In this document: positions 8,381 to 16,632 of the stretch, in pieces
How the letters are laid out: each line of letters starts with the position of its first letter
How positions within the stretch are numbered: the first letter of the stretch is position 1
Assembly: GCA_028875055.1 (NCBI GenBank)
Contig: JAPPGG010000006.1
Coordinates: 1-64,000 of the forward strand
Direction of reading: 5' to 3'
Length of the DNA stretch: 64,000 bases
Origin: Chloroflexota bacterium
Lineage (GTDB): Bacteria > Chloroflexota > Dehalococcoidia > Lucifugimonadales > UBA3495
Position numbers and translations under genes: made by a program
The notes under the pieces: generated by a model
Databases searched by the model: none
What the model was told of the DNA's origin: nothing
Seen by the model: the letters and a program-made list of their open reading frames with translations, nothing else

Positions 8381-9178
8381 ATGCCCTACTACCTGGACAA
8401 CGAGTTCCTGCTGGACAATCCCTGGATCACTGTGGTGGGCTGCGGCGGAACCGGCGGCTTCGTCGCCGAGGGCCTCTGCCGCCTCTTCCAGGGCCGCGAC
8501 GCCACCATCGTCCTGGTGGACCACGACCGGGTGGAACCCCACAACCTGCTCCGCCAGAATTTCTATCCGGGCGATGTGGGCGAGTTCAAGAGCAAGGCCC
8601 TGGCCGACCGGCTGGCCAGGCACTTCCGGCGGCCCATCGGCTACTCGGTCTATCCCTTCCGGGAGGAGGCCCGGCCCCAGGGCAGCCGCTACCCCGGCCT
8701 GTCCTCCCACGAAGGCCTGGTAATCGGCTGCGCCGACAACGCCGCCGCCCGGCGGGCCATGGCCGATTGCCTGCCCTCGGACCCCTGCCGCTGGCTCATC
8801 GACGCCGGCAACGACACCAACTGGGGGCAGGTGCTGGTCGGGAATGTGGCCGAGCCGGTGTTCCTGGAGAAACCGCCCTTCACTGGCGAGACCTGCCACC
8901 TGGCTCCGGCGCCCACGCTCCAGCGCCCCGACCTGCTGACCGCCGTGTCCACCAGGCCGCCCGACGTGGACTGCGCGGCGGCCCTGGACCTCATCGACCA
9001 GGACCCCACCATCAACCAGATGATGGCGTCCCTGGTGTTGCAGGTGGTGCGCCGCATGGTGGCGGGCACCTGCCCCTTCCTGGCCCTCTACCTGGACATG
9101 GACCAGGGCACGGTCAGCCCCAGCTACGTAACCCCGGAGGCGGTGGCGCGGCTGGTGGGCCGTACCGACGCCGGGTGA
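8381..9178 (+). CDS. ThiF/E1-like adenylyltransferase (PRTRC ThiF)
   Basis: 265-aa Rossmann-fold E1-like enzyme. The ATP-binding glycine loop is VVGCGGTGGFVAEGLC (about residues 18-33), followed by LVDHDRVEPHNLLRQNFY, whose Asp and the Asn-Leu-x-Arg-Gln segment are the classic ThiF/MoeB/E1 signature, then GEFKSKALADRL. Such enzymes adenylate the C-terminal glycine of ThiS/MoaD/ubiquitin-like proteins. No CxxC zinc pairs are evident, as in other short PRTRC ThiF proteins. The catalytic cysteine cannot be fixed by eye; Cys near CHLAPAP (about residue 172) is one candidate. It follows the JAMM gene by 13 bp with an aaggaggtaac RBS, so both are cotranslated. Confidence 0.9.
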   Translation: MPYYLDNEFLLDNPWITVVGCGGTGGFVAEGLCRLFQGRDATIVLVDHDRVEPHNLLRQNFYPGDVGEFKSKALADRLARHFRRPIGYSVYPFREEARPQGSRYPGLSSHEGLVIGCADNAAARRAMADCLPSDPCRWLIDAGNDTNWGQVLVGNVAEPVFLEKPPFTGETCHLAPAPTLQRPDLLTAVSTRPPDVDCAAALDLIDQDPTINQMMASLVLQVVRRMVAGTCPFLALYLDMDQGTVSPSYVTPEAVARLVGRTDAG

Positions 9179-9227
9179 ACGGACATAAACCTGCATACGC
9201 AAAGAACCGACAAGGAGATGAACAACC

Positions 9228-10226
9228 ATGTCTGAACAGAAGGAAGCCACCGCCACGATGTGGCAGGATCAGCACAGCGGGAAGCGGGGCCACCAGCTGA
9301 TGACGCAGAAGCTGGCCGACACCATCCCCGCCCTCTACGCCAACGAGAACGTGGCCGACTACGATACCGTCCTCGCCCACGCCAAGCTCTTCAGCCCTTA
9401 CTCGAACTGGACCTGGTACATCACGGAAATGGACCCCGCTACCGGAACCTGCTTCGGCCTGGTGGAGGGGTTGGAACGCGAGATCGGCTACTTCGACCTG
9501 ACCGAGTTGGCCGAAACCACCGTCTTCGGCGACGTTCCCGCCGTGGAGCGCGACCTGTACTGGGAACCCAAGACCCTGGGCGAGATCAAGGACGGGTCCC
9601 GTGGGGACATGGGGCAAGGCGAAGAAACCGGGAAGGGGGAAACCATGACTGACGAAACCGGAACGGACATCCACCCCTCGGACGTGGTGAACGTCGAGGA
9701 GTTCCTCTTCGGCGGGGTGACCGAGGAAACGGCGGACAACGCCCCTGCCGAAGTTGGCGGGGAGCTGCCCGCCGGAGACGCAACGGACGACGCGGACGAC
9801 CAGGATATCGCCGGTGAGACCGACGCGGAGACGGTTGCCGTTGCCGGCGAACCTGACGTTGCCGATGATGCCGATGACGGCGGGGAACAGCCCACTCCGG
9901 CGGAGACGGAAGCCACCGATGAGTTGAAGGTGGTGCTGTCCATCCGGGGCAACCGGGCCACCATCGGCGTACAGCGGCCCTCGGCGGACCCCCACATCGA
10001 GTCCTTCGACGACCCGGACCTGTTCGGTCTGGCCGACGAGTTCCCGACAGTGGTGGCCAGGGCGAAAGCCAGGTGGGAGGAGGAACCCATGCACCCGGCC
10101 TACGTGAAACCCGCTCACTCTCCCAGACGGCGGGACCGTCGGGAACAGGCGTTGGCGACGGAGACTGCCACCGCCGAGGGAGAGGCAGAGCGGCAACAGC
10201 AGCCCGAAACGTTGCGATTGTTCTAA
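9228..10226 (+). CDS. DUF2958 domain protein with long acidic tail (332 aa)
   Basis: Residues ~20-130 match DUF2958: LADTIPALYANENVADYDT, KLFSPYSNWTWYITEMDP, FGLVEGLEREIGYFDLTEL and ERDLYWEPKTLGEI. DUF2958 proteins are common on plasmids and ICEs and have no known biochemical role. The remaining 200 residues are very acidic (repeated Asp/Glu/Ala/Thr) and end QQQPETLRLF. That ending is echoed by decayed sequence at 16.1 kb. It starts at ATG 9228 behind caaggagatgaacaacc and is the last gene of the module, followed by a hairpin. Confidence 0.85.
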   Translation: MSEQKEATATMWQDQHSGKRGHQLMTQKLADTIPALYANENVADYDTVLAHAKLFSPYSNWTWYITEMDPATGTCFGLVEGLEREIGYFDLTELAETTVFGDVPAVERDLYWEPKTLGEIKDGSRGDMGQGEETGKGETMTDETGTDIHPSDVVNVEEFLFGGVTEETADNAPAEVGGELPAGDATDDADDQDIAGETDAETVAVAGEPDVADDADDGGEQPTPAETEATDELKVVLSIRGNRATIGVQRPSADPHIESFDDPDLFGLADEFPTVVARAKARWEEEPMHPAYVKPAHSPRRRDRREQALATETATAEGEAERQQQPETLRLF

Positions 10227-10266
10227 AGGCCGGGCCGGCGGAGCGCGACTCTGGAGCGTAACACCT

Positions 10267-10297
10267 AGGGGGGATGCCGGGATTGGCATCTTCCCCT
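10267..10297 (+). terminator. Hairpin after the DUF2958 gene
   Basis: aggggggatgcc (10267-10278) pairs with ggcatcttcccct (10285-10297) around a short loop. It lies 40 bp after the stop codon and just before the lower-GC spacer leading to the Pycsar genes. It probably ends the PRTRC-module transcript. Confidence 0.5.
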
Positions 10298-10495
10298 GGG
10301 CATCGGTATATGCGGCCTTTTGCAGTTTCGGATGTGTCCCTTCGTCCATGTATGGGGGCTTTTTGCGTTTCTAACTTGGACATATCCGCTTTGTAACCTA
10401 TGCACCTCGGTTGTGGCTTGTGCCCGGTCTGGGCGTCGAGTTGGTCGCTCAGGGCGTTGGACCACAGCGCCACAAGCGGCCGGCCTTGAAGCGCC

Positions 10496-11386
10496 GTGCT
10501 ATGCTGTAAGACATACGTTTTTGAGACAACATCAGCCGAGGCAAGGGATTTGATACTCGACGAAGTTACGGCGTCCGTAGCGGCCCAGTTGGACGACCAG
10601 GCCAGGCTTGGCGTGCGGATTGTGAATCAAGGTGATGTACCGGAGACGGGGCCGGTTCACGGTGGAGTTTGGGTGCAGGTGCCTGAAGCAACAGCCGTCT
10701 TTGTGGACTTGAAGGGTTCCACTGGGCTCAACTCCCGGTTTGGCGCTGAGACCGCAGCCCACGCCTATAACTACTTCAACCGGGCGATGGCGGTAATCAT
10801 GAACGGGTTTCAGGCCCGGTACGTGGATGTGCAGGGGGATGGACTCTTCGGACTATTCAGCGGCAAGGGCTCCCGGTTTATGGCGGCAGCTTGCGCCATT
10901 ACCATGAAATCCCAGGTTGAGACGGTGATTGCAGAGCGGTTCCGGGGGGACGTTTCCATCGATTGGCAACTTAGAGCGGGAATAGGGGTCGACCGGGGCA
11001 AATTGTTGGTACGACAGTTGGGACTAAGGGGAACGGGCATCAACGAGGTCTGGGCTGGCACGCCGGTGAACACGGCCGCCAAGCTCAGCGGAGTTGCGGG
11101 CCCGAACGAGGTCGCGGTGTCGGAAAAGGTCTTCGCCGATTACCAACAGAGCGCGAAAATCAGGCAGCGAGCGCTGCTGTGGTCCTGCGGTTGCGAGGGA
11201 AACGCCCGAGGGGGAGGCCTGGACCTGCCCGCCGGGCGGTCGGAATATCTATGGCAGAGTATCGCCCTTACTGGGAACTTGGGGTTGGATTTCGACCATG
11301 CTTACCACTTGCGTCGGTCCTGGTGCCAGGTTCACGGCGCGGAGTTCTGTGAGGCGCTGGTTACCCGTCAGCGCAGGAAAGGATAA
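10496..11386 (+). CDS. pycC: Pycsar nucleotide cyclase PycC (class III cyclase domain)
   Basis: Class III nucleotidyl cyclase. The first metal-binding aspartate is in AVFVDLKGSTGLNSRF and the second in YVDVQGDGLFGLF; then comes LRAGIGVDRGKLLVRQLGL, and EVWAGTPVNTAAKLSG is the late-domain signature seen in Pycsar cyclases. PycC enzymes make cCMP or cUMP on phage infection. The next gene encodes a matching membrane effector, which is why I call this Pycsar rather than a housekeeping adenylate cyclase. Pyrimidine specificity is inferred. The start is uncertain: GTG 10496 gives the longest frame, TTG 10550 lies just behind gcaaggga, and several GTG codons follow. The C-terminal ~70 residues, with Cys and Trp, have no clear motif. 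Confidence 0.85.
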   Translation: MLCCKTYVFETTSAEARDLILDEVTASVAAQLDDQARLGVRIVNQGDVPETGPVHGGVWVQVPEATAVFVDLKGSTGLNSRFGAETAAHAYNYFNRAMAVIMNGFQARYVDVQGDGLFGLFSGKGSRFMAAACAITMKSQVETVIAERFRGDVSIDWQLRAGIGVDRGKLLVRQLGLRGTGINEVWAGTPVNTAAKLSGVAGPNEVAVSEKVFADYQQSAKIRQRALLWSCGCEGNARGGGLDLPAGRSEYLWQSIALTGNLGLDFDHAYHLRRSWCQVHGAEFCEALVTRQRRKG

Positions 11387-11387
11387 G

Positions 11388-11891
11388 TTGGAGGAGCGTC
11401 TCAGGTCCCATTACGAGTCGCTGACCCGGGCGATTGGGTTTACGAGAGCGGCGGACGGCAAGGCAGCGCCGGCATTGGCCCTCCAGGTCGCGTTGGCGGG
11501 AACTGTGGCCGCGCGATTCGAGAGACTGGCTTCCATAATCGGGCAGGAACCTTGGGGCCTAGAGTCGATTATGTTGGCGGTACTTCTCGCGCTCTACGCT
11601 ATTTCAGTCATCGGTGTTGTTGCGCTGGCCACCAGCGTTTACCTGCCCAGGAATCCCCGTACCGGCGAGTCCCTCATCTATTTTGAAGACATCGCGTCTA
11701 TGCCGTTGGAGTCTTTCCGGGAGCAAGCCAGACAAATGGACGCAAGCGCGATGGAACGCCAATTGCTGGGGCAGATTCACACCGTATCCGGAATAGCCAG
11801 CGCCAAGATGCGCCAAGTCCGGTGGGCATACTACATGAGCGTCCCTTCGGTTGTATTTTGGGTCATATTGCTGGGATGGGGTAGTTTCTGA
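11388..11891 (+). CDS. pycTM: Pycsar transmembrane effector PycTM
   Basis: 167-aa membrane protein with hydrophobic segments at about residues 26-45, 52-80 and 148-165. The cytoplasmic block NPRTGESLIYFEDIASMPLE and the following helix (RQLLGQIHTVSGIASAKM-like) are typical of Pycsar effectors, which sense cCMP/cUMP and damage the inner membrane. It starts at TTG 11388, one base after the cyclase stop, with aggaaagg at a spacing of six; the longer in-frame extension upstream overlaps the cyclase and is not needed. Cyclase plus adjacent small TM effector is the complete two-gene Pycsar layout. It faces the helicase-nuclease gene, with a 246-bp spacer that holds no evident gene. Confidence 0.85.
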   Translation: MEERLRSHYESLTRAIGFTRAADGKAAPALALQVALAGTVAARFERLASIIGQEPWGLESIMLAVLLALYAISVIGVVALATSVYLPRNPRTGESLIYFEDIASMPLESFREQARQMDASAMERQLLGQIHTVSGIASAKMRQVRWAYYMSVPSVVFWVILLGWGSF

Positions 11892-12137
11892 TTTCCGGTT
11901 GCTCCGGCGTTCGGAACGGCGCAATTGCAGGCTGAAGGCAGTGGGCAACATACATTGCGGCAAGGTTACAGGCCCGCAGCGCTACTTCAAAGGCCGACCC
12001 TGTATGCCGCCCTTTTTTCGTTTCGGGGACGGCAACTCGCTCGTGAGAGAAACCTGTGCGGGCTTTTCCTGGTGCAAAACGCCGCCGGGCGCTATGGCGC
12101 CTTGGAGAGCCAACGACGCTGGGTCAAATTGAACGGA

Positions 12138-14642
12138 TCAACCAGGCTGAATCTCCTGGAGGATTCTGGCGTCCAAGTTGGAGAAGACGCCGGGGTACAT
12201 GAGGCCCCGGTTCTTCATCACTTCATCCAAGTCGTGTTCAAGGCCCAATGGAAGCGCGGTTTGAGCCACGTCTTGCAATGCCGCCATCAGCCGTTCACCG
12301 AGTTCGTGGATTTGTTGCAATTCGCTTACCCGCATGTCCGGTGAAGGACTTGCCTCATTGGAAGCCGCCAGCAATGGCCCTACGAACACTGGAACTACCT
12401 CCGAGACCTCATGGTTGTCCTTCACCCATTGGACATGATTGTGCAACTGCCCCACATCGGCTTTGCGGTAAACCGTCTCCTGCTTGTTGGTCTTGACCTC
12501 GATGCATACAGCATAGCCGTCATTCCCGATCCAAAGAACATCGGGGCCGGTTCCAGATTCCTTGTCCGGTCTGCTGGACCTCAACCCGAGGTATTGACCA
12601 AGGCATCGTATGGATTCCTCCACCTGAGCCGAAGACCCGTTCCCATTGAGCGGCGTGAGGTCCTTGATGAGTGTTTTGGGGGTCTGAACAAGAGTGGAAC
12701 CCTGGCGTCCGATGCGCATCTGCGCCGCGACCCGGGTCACCTGATCGGGCACCGAGGCGTTCGCCTCAGCCGAGAACGACCTGGGCCGCGGCATGTTTGA
12801 CTGATTCGCGTAGGACTTCTGGTAGAAGTGAGAGGCATTTTCCTCGTCGCCGCTCATTTCCAGAGCGTAACCCAGCCACATACTCAGCCATGCTCCGCTG
12901 AATTGGCTGAAGTCAAAGGCGTCATCTATGACCGCGTTCAAAACACCGGCCGCACCCTCAAAGTCTCTCTCCCAAAGCGCTTTTCCGAAACGAGCTTCGG
13001 CGAGTGCAATGGCGAGGGCTTTGTCCTCGCCGGTCGGGCCGCTATCCGCAGGCAGGTCTCTCATGTTGCTGGTATAGAACTGGACCCATCCAGTGGACCG
13101 GGATAGGCAAGCGTCAGCGGCGGAACGCAGTTCGTCAGTATCCGACGCTCCTTTGGAAACGCTTTCCCCGACCTCTATCTGCTTTTGCAGGAACCTGGGC
13201 AACAGGCTGCGGTTGCGGGGAACGAGAAGCCACTCCACCAATCCCTTGCCCGTGAGCAACACCACACCGTGGTCGCTCATACCCCTGGAGATGCGTCCAA
13301 AACTCTGTACGATCCGCGATGCCAACAAGCTTCGCAGGCTGCTCTGCATATTCAGACGTTCCCATTGGAAGCGCTCCAACGGGCCTGCTCCCGCCGGAAG
13401 TTCGTCCAGCACCATCATCCGACAGGTATTCCCGGGCAGGTCGATTCCGTCGTACCGGGCAGCGAGAGCCAACTTTGCCGGAGGGGCAGACCCCCGAAAA
13501 GACTCCACGGCCCGGGATACGTCCTCTCTACCGGGTAGAACGGCTGTTTCGGCCCATTTCGCGCCCCTGGCAAAGCTCGGAACTAATATCAATGCCTTGC
13601 GGTCCCTGATTATCTCCTGGGCGGGCGCCACATCATCGTCCCCTTCCGCAACCGCAGACGGGATCAGTATCATCCTTTCACATTCCCCGGCAGTGGTGGA
13701 CGGGGCAACTATTTTTTCGGGCTGCCGTCCAAACGCTCTCACGAAGCTGTCGGGTGCGCTCAACGTCGCCGAAAGATAAACGCGCCTGACCCCATCGCCG
13801 AAACAGGGGAGCGAGGAAACGGGCACAACCGGAGGGGTAAGAGTCACTCGGCCATTGGAAATCAAAAGGCAGCACAGGTCCTCGCGGTCTCGGACGTGCT
13901 CCCAGGCAAACATCGTGTTGGTGAGTTCGCCAAGACCGGCCTGGAGTAGCAGCCGGCGCAGTTCAGCAGAATTAGCTGCCACCTCGGACGGGGGAACGAG
14001 GAACTCTCGGGAAGACTCACCGTTGATGACCTCACCGTAGCTGCTGGCTAGTCCTACCGCACTGTGATACGGTTGGAACAAGGCCAGTATCTGGTCGAAG
14101 GTGTCGGCCAGTTCGCTGCGGGTGATCGTAAGCGAGAATTGGTCTCGCAGAATCTGGTCGGCGGTGTGAGCGTCGTCAAATATGACGGCCGCTATGTCGT
14201 CGGACCGGAACCGGCTCCTGCCGTTAAACAATGCCTGGTAGGTGGTCACGCAAGGAGCCTCGGCGCGATGATACAATTCGCCGTGTAAGAAACCCTGCCG
14301 GAAATAAGTGGCCGCAGGCAAGCCGTAACCCTGGGCTTTGTCGGCAGTCTGTTCGACAAGTTGGATCGAACTACAGGCGTAAACTACTTGGCGTTGGGTC
14401 TCGTTGACCAACGATTGGGCGATGAGCAGCCCCACCAGTGTCTTCCCAGCCCCCGTGTTCAAGACAACGGCCACGTCTTTTTTGTCCCTATGGACGTTCC
14501 ACTCGCGCAGGGCATCCCCCTGGCCGAGCCATAGGTCGTTTATGTTGCCGTCAGTGATGGCGGCCCCTTGGAAGATTACAATGGGGTCTTCTGGTCTGGG
14601 TTGCTGGCTGGCTACGTTGAGCCGGGAAAAGTCGAATGACAT
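12138..14642 (-). CDS. DinG/XPD-like helicase fused to PD-(D/E)XK-like nuclease (834 aa)
   Basis: Helicase N-terminal half: Walker A LNTGAGKTLVGL (about residues 61-72), Walker B variant VIFDDAH (about 152-158), and late motifs IVQSFGRISRGMSDHG and VVLLTGKG (about 435-460), resembling helicase_C_2 proteins of the DinG/XPD type. No iron-sulfur cysteine cluster is evident. A C-terminal segment (about residues 700-730) has GPDVLWIGNDGYAVCIEVKTNK, a D...E-x-K pattern typical of restriction-endonuclease folds. A single-gene helicase-nuclease next to Pycsar suggests a defence protein related in logic, though not clearly in family, to Hachiman or other helicase-nuclease systems. The ATG has only a weak RBS. 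It is transcribed towards the Pycsar genes. Confidence 0.75.
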   Translation of the reverse strand: MSFDFSRLNVASQQPRPEDPIVIFQGAAITDGNINDLWLGQGDALREWNVHRDKKDVAVVLNTGAGKTLVGLLIAQSLVNETQRQVVYACSSIQLVEQTADKAQGYGLPAATYFRQGFLHGELYHRAEAPCVTTYQALFNGRSRFRSDDIAAVIFDDAHTADQILRDQFSLTITRSELADTFDQILALFQPYHSAVGLASSYGEVINGESSREFLVPPSEVAANSAELRRLLLQAGLGELTNTMFAWEHVRDREDLCCLLISNGRVTLTPPVVPVSSLPCFGDGVRRVYLSATLSAPDSFVRAFGRQPEKIVAPSTTAGECERMILIPSAVAEGDDDVAPAQEIIRDRKALILVPSFARGAKWAETAVLPGREDVSRAVESFRGSAPPAKLALAARYDGIDLPGNTCRMMVLDELPAGAGPLERFQWERLNMQSSLRSLLASRIVQSFGRISRGMSDHGVVLLTGKGLVEWLLVPRNRSLLPRFLQKQIEVGESVSKGASDTDELRSAADACLSRSTGWVQFYTSNMRDLPADSGPTGEDKALAIALAEARFGKALWERDFEGAAGVLNAVIDDAFDFSQFSGAWLSMWLGYALEMSGDEENASHFYQKSYANQSNMPRPRSFSAEANASVPDQVTRVAAQMRIGRQGSTLVQTPKTLIKDLTPLNGNGSSAQVEESIRCLGQYLGLRSSRPDKESGTGPDVLWIGNDGYAVCIEVKTNKQETVYRKADVGQLHNHVQWVKDNHEVSEVVPVFVGPLLAASNEASPSPDMRVSELQQIHELGERLMAALQDVAQTALPLGLEHDLDEVMKNRGLMYPGVFSNLDARILQEIQPG

Positions 14643-15317
14643 CTACCTATGCACCGTTCCTGTATTGCGATGGACCACCGCCCATCGTTCCTGTGTTGCA
14701 CACCCCGTCAATTTGGCCAAAGAATGTAGTTTCCCGCTGGCTGGGAATGCTGGAGAGCGTCTCCTATCGGTCTAGTACACAATTTGGTGAGCGGGAACCC
14801 GCCGCCGGTCCACCGGGTCCACCGCCAAGACCAGCCTTTCCAAGGGGTTGGCTCTCAGCGAAGGCGGTGGCTCTCATCCCGGAAAACCACTAAAGTTCCC
14901 AGGCTCTCGCCGCTCATGGCTGTCCGAAGTACATAGGGGCACCGGCCGACGGACGGCAGAAACCTGCGCTGGCTCGTCGGTTCTTCCAGCCCCCGTATCA
15001 ACCGTGGTCTCTGTTTCCCGGGTCTGCCGACTGTTCGTGCCGAAAATGCGCGATGTCCAGTAGAATGCTCCCACCTGCGGGATGCCGCGCCTTATGTTCT
15101 ATACCTGTCAATTATAACCGATGGGTTGTTTCTCCTACATCCGCCTTTCATCTCCCGCCCGTATCTGCGGTCCTTTCGTTTGTCGAAGATTCACCCGGTG
15201 ATGCTCAATGTCGTCGAGGACAGCGCCAGCACGGGGATCTTCGCTATGAAGGTGCCAACTCGTCGGAAAGCATACACTGCCCGTCTGCCCAAGGGGATTT
15301 ACGAACAGGACACCCGG
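14643..15317. other. Intergenic region without recognisable gene
   Basis: About 675 bp between the divergent start of the helicase-nuclease gene and the 3' end of the XRE regulator. Short frames exist on both strands but none has a family resemblance or a good RBS. It should hold the promoter of the helicase-nuclease gene. A segment near 15330-15400 (ccgccgttttttcatttg, then ggccttttttgcg) contains T-runs that resemble those near 10340 and 12000. Confidence 0.4.
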
Positions 15318-15653
15318 TCAAGAGTCGAAGGCGACCCCCTGTGCCGCCGTTTTTTCATTTGTGGGGCCTTTTTTGCGTTGAGGCGCGCCCGTTTCTTCGG
15401 GCCTGCGGCCTGCCACCTCCGGCGGCTCGGTGATGAACAGCAGGTCGAAGTCGTCCACCCCAAGCACCTCCATCAAGCGCCTCCGGGTGTGGGGCGACGG
15501 GCTGCGCTTGCCGTTCATCAACATCGAAAGGTGGCCCGGGGAGAACCCACACCGGCGGGCCAGCTCGTTCTGGGAGATGCCCAGCCGGTCCAGCAGCTCC
15601 CACACGGCAACGGGGTTGAGCCAGACCCGGGGAGCGCGGATGCTGCGTCTCAT
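15318..15653 (-). CDS. XRE-family HTH regulator (111 aa)
   Basis: Residues ~10-65 form a Cro/C1-type helix-turn-helix: WLNPVAVWELLDRLGISQNE, then LARRCGFSPGHLSMLMNGK and RRRLMEVLGVDDFDLLF. The start at 15653 was chosen because gggaaggagcccttgcc lies in front of it; the open frame extends to 16076 but the extension has no RBS and no family likeness. The tail is basic and probably disordered. Small XRE proteins often control mobile elements or defence genes; here it stands alone beside decayed element sequence. Confidence 0.75.
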   Translation of the reverse strand: MRRSIRAPRVWLNPVAVWELLDRLGISQNELARRCGFSPGHLSMLMNGKRSPSPHTRRRLMEVLGVDDFDLLFITEPPEVAGRRPEETGAPQRKKGPTNEKTAAQGVAFDS

Positions 15654-15918
15654 GGCAAGGGCTCCTTCCCGTCGGGCTGGTCGGGCACAACCCAATGGGA
15701 GGCAGGCATGAGCATACTCCTGCATTGCCCACCTCCGGCCTTCCAGGGCCGATGTCGGTGCGAGAAGTCGCCGAGGAAGTCGTAGGTGTCCCTGAAGTAA
15801 TTTGTGCGCTGTCGCGGCATGAAACGCGGGCCTCCCAACAGATTGAGGCAGTTTCTGATTCTCCTGCTGTTCCTGACGATTGGTGCAGTGCAAGGGCAGG
15901 TCTTGAGAGGCATTTGAG

Positions 15919-16134
15919 ATGCAGCACCCGTTTCGCCTACCGGAACACCCTTTGGCTGACGCACGGAAGTTCTTGGCCAAGAAGTTGCAAAGCGTGTCGG
16001 TGGCGGGGAGCATGTTTGCCGAGGACGGCCAGCACTCCCACCGGAATGACCACGCCGTTGTCACGGTCAACGGCAAATTTCACCGCGAGGATGCCGCGGA
16101 GCCATAGCAACCCGAGACGGTGCGCCTGTTCTGA
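15919..16134 (+). pseudogene. Small decayed ORF with DUF2958-gene-like tail
   Basis: ATG 15919 opens a 62-codon frame (MQHPFRLPEHPLADARKFL and onward) that ends at TAG 16105-16107. Read through that stop, the same frame continues QPETVRLF and stops at 16132-16134. This closely matches QQQPETLRLF, the end of the DUF2958 protein at 10.2 kb. As there, a strong hairpin follows about 120 bp later. It therefore looks like debris of a second, related element. No function can be claimed. Confidence 0.35.
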
Positions 16135-16256
16135 AGTACGTTGACGCAAGCCTCAATGCACCACCACACCCCCGGAGCAGGGGTGCTGACGCCGGGGTTG
16201 CATCCAGAGGCACAACCGGTCGGCGTGGGAAGCTAAACCGCATCAAAAATGGACAT

Positions 16257-16291
16257 AGGGACACTGCCACATCGTGCGTGGCGGTGTCCCT
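16257..16291 (+). terminator. Perfect-looking hairpin
   Basis: agggacactgccac (16257-16270) pairs with gtggcggtgtccct (16278-16291), 14 bp with one wobble, and a 7-nt loop. No long T-run follows and no intact gene precedes it. It may be the terminator of the decayed frame upstream or a relic of a mobile element. Confidence 0.55.
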
Positions 16292-16632
16292 CATTGCCGA
16301 TATGTGCGTTCCTTTCTATCGCCCGCAGACCCGTGCGGACACTGCCAAAGGTGAGTGGCCGGCTGCTACGGGGCCATCAGCGAGGTCAGCGCATACAGTT
16401 ACTTGCTCAATTCGTTGTTAGCGATACCGCTTGCCCATTAATCTCCCCTACCTTGGATAAGGGAGCCCTAGCGCACGTTGCCGACTAGCCGGTTCGAGTC
16501 CTCCGTACCATCGCCCACTGGCCAAGAATAGTGATGCCGCTCAAGTCTGCCTGGGTCAAATGGGCCAAAGCGCCGACGCCCTCCTGCGCGATGAGAATCT
16601 TACGCTGCACCTGCTCGGGTCTGGTTGCGCAT

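Larger units (their letters stand above)
15654..16632. other. Gene-poor spacer with element debris
   Basis: About 980 bp with no convincing intact gene apart from the decayed frame at 15919-16134 and the hairpin at 16257-16291. The tract at 16300-16630 shows no coding pattern on either strand. A tRNA-T-arm-like string (ggttcgagtcc) near 16490 does not fold as a tRNA. Confidence 0.4.

Noticed and set aside
16485-16515. Possible tRNA 3' end or att site (ccggttcgagtcc, then tccgtacca)
   Set aside because: The T-stem does not pair (gccgg versus cctcc), CCA is in the wrong place and no acceptor, D or anticodon arm is present upstream. No integrase gene was found to support an att site.
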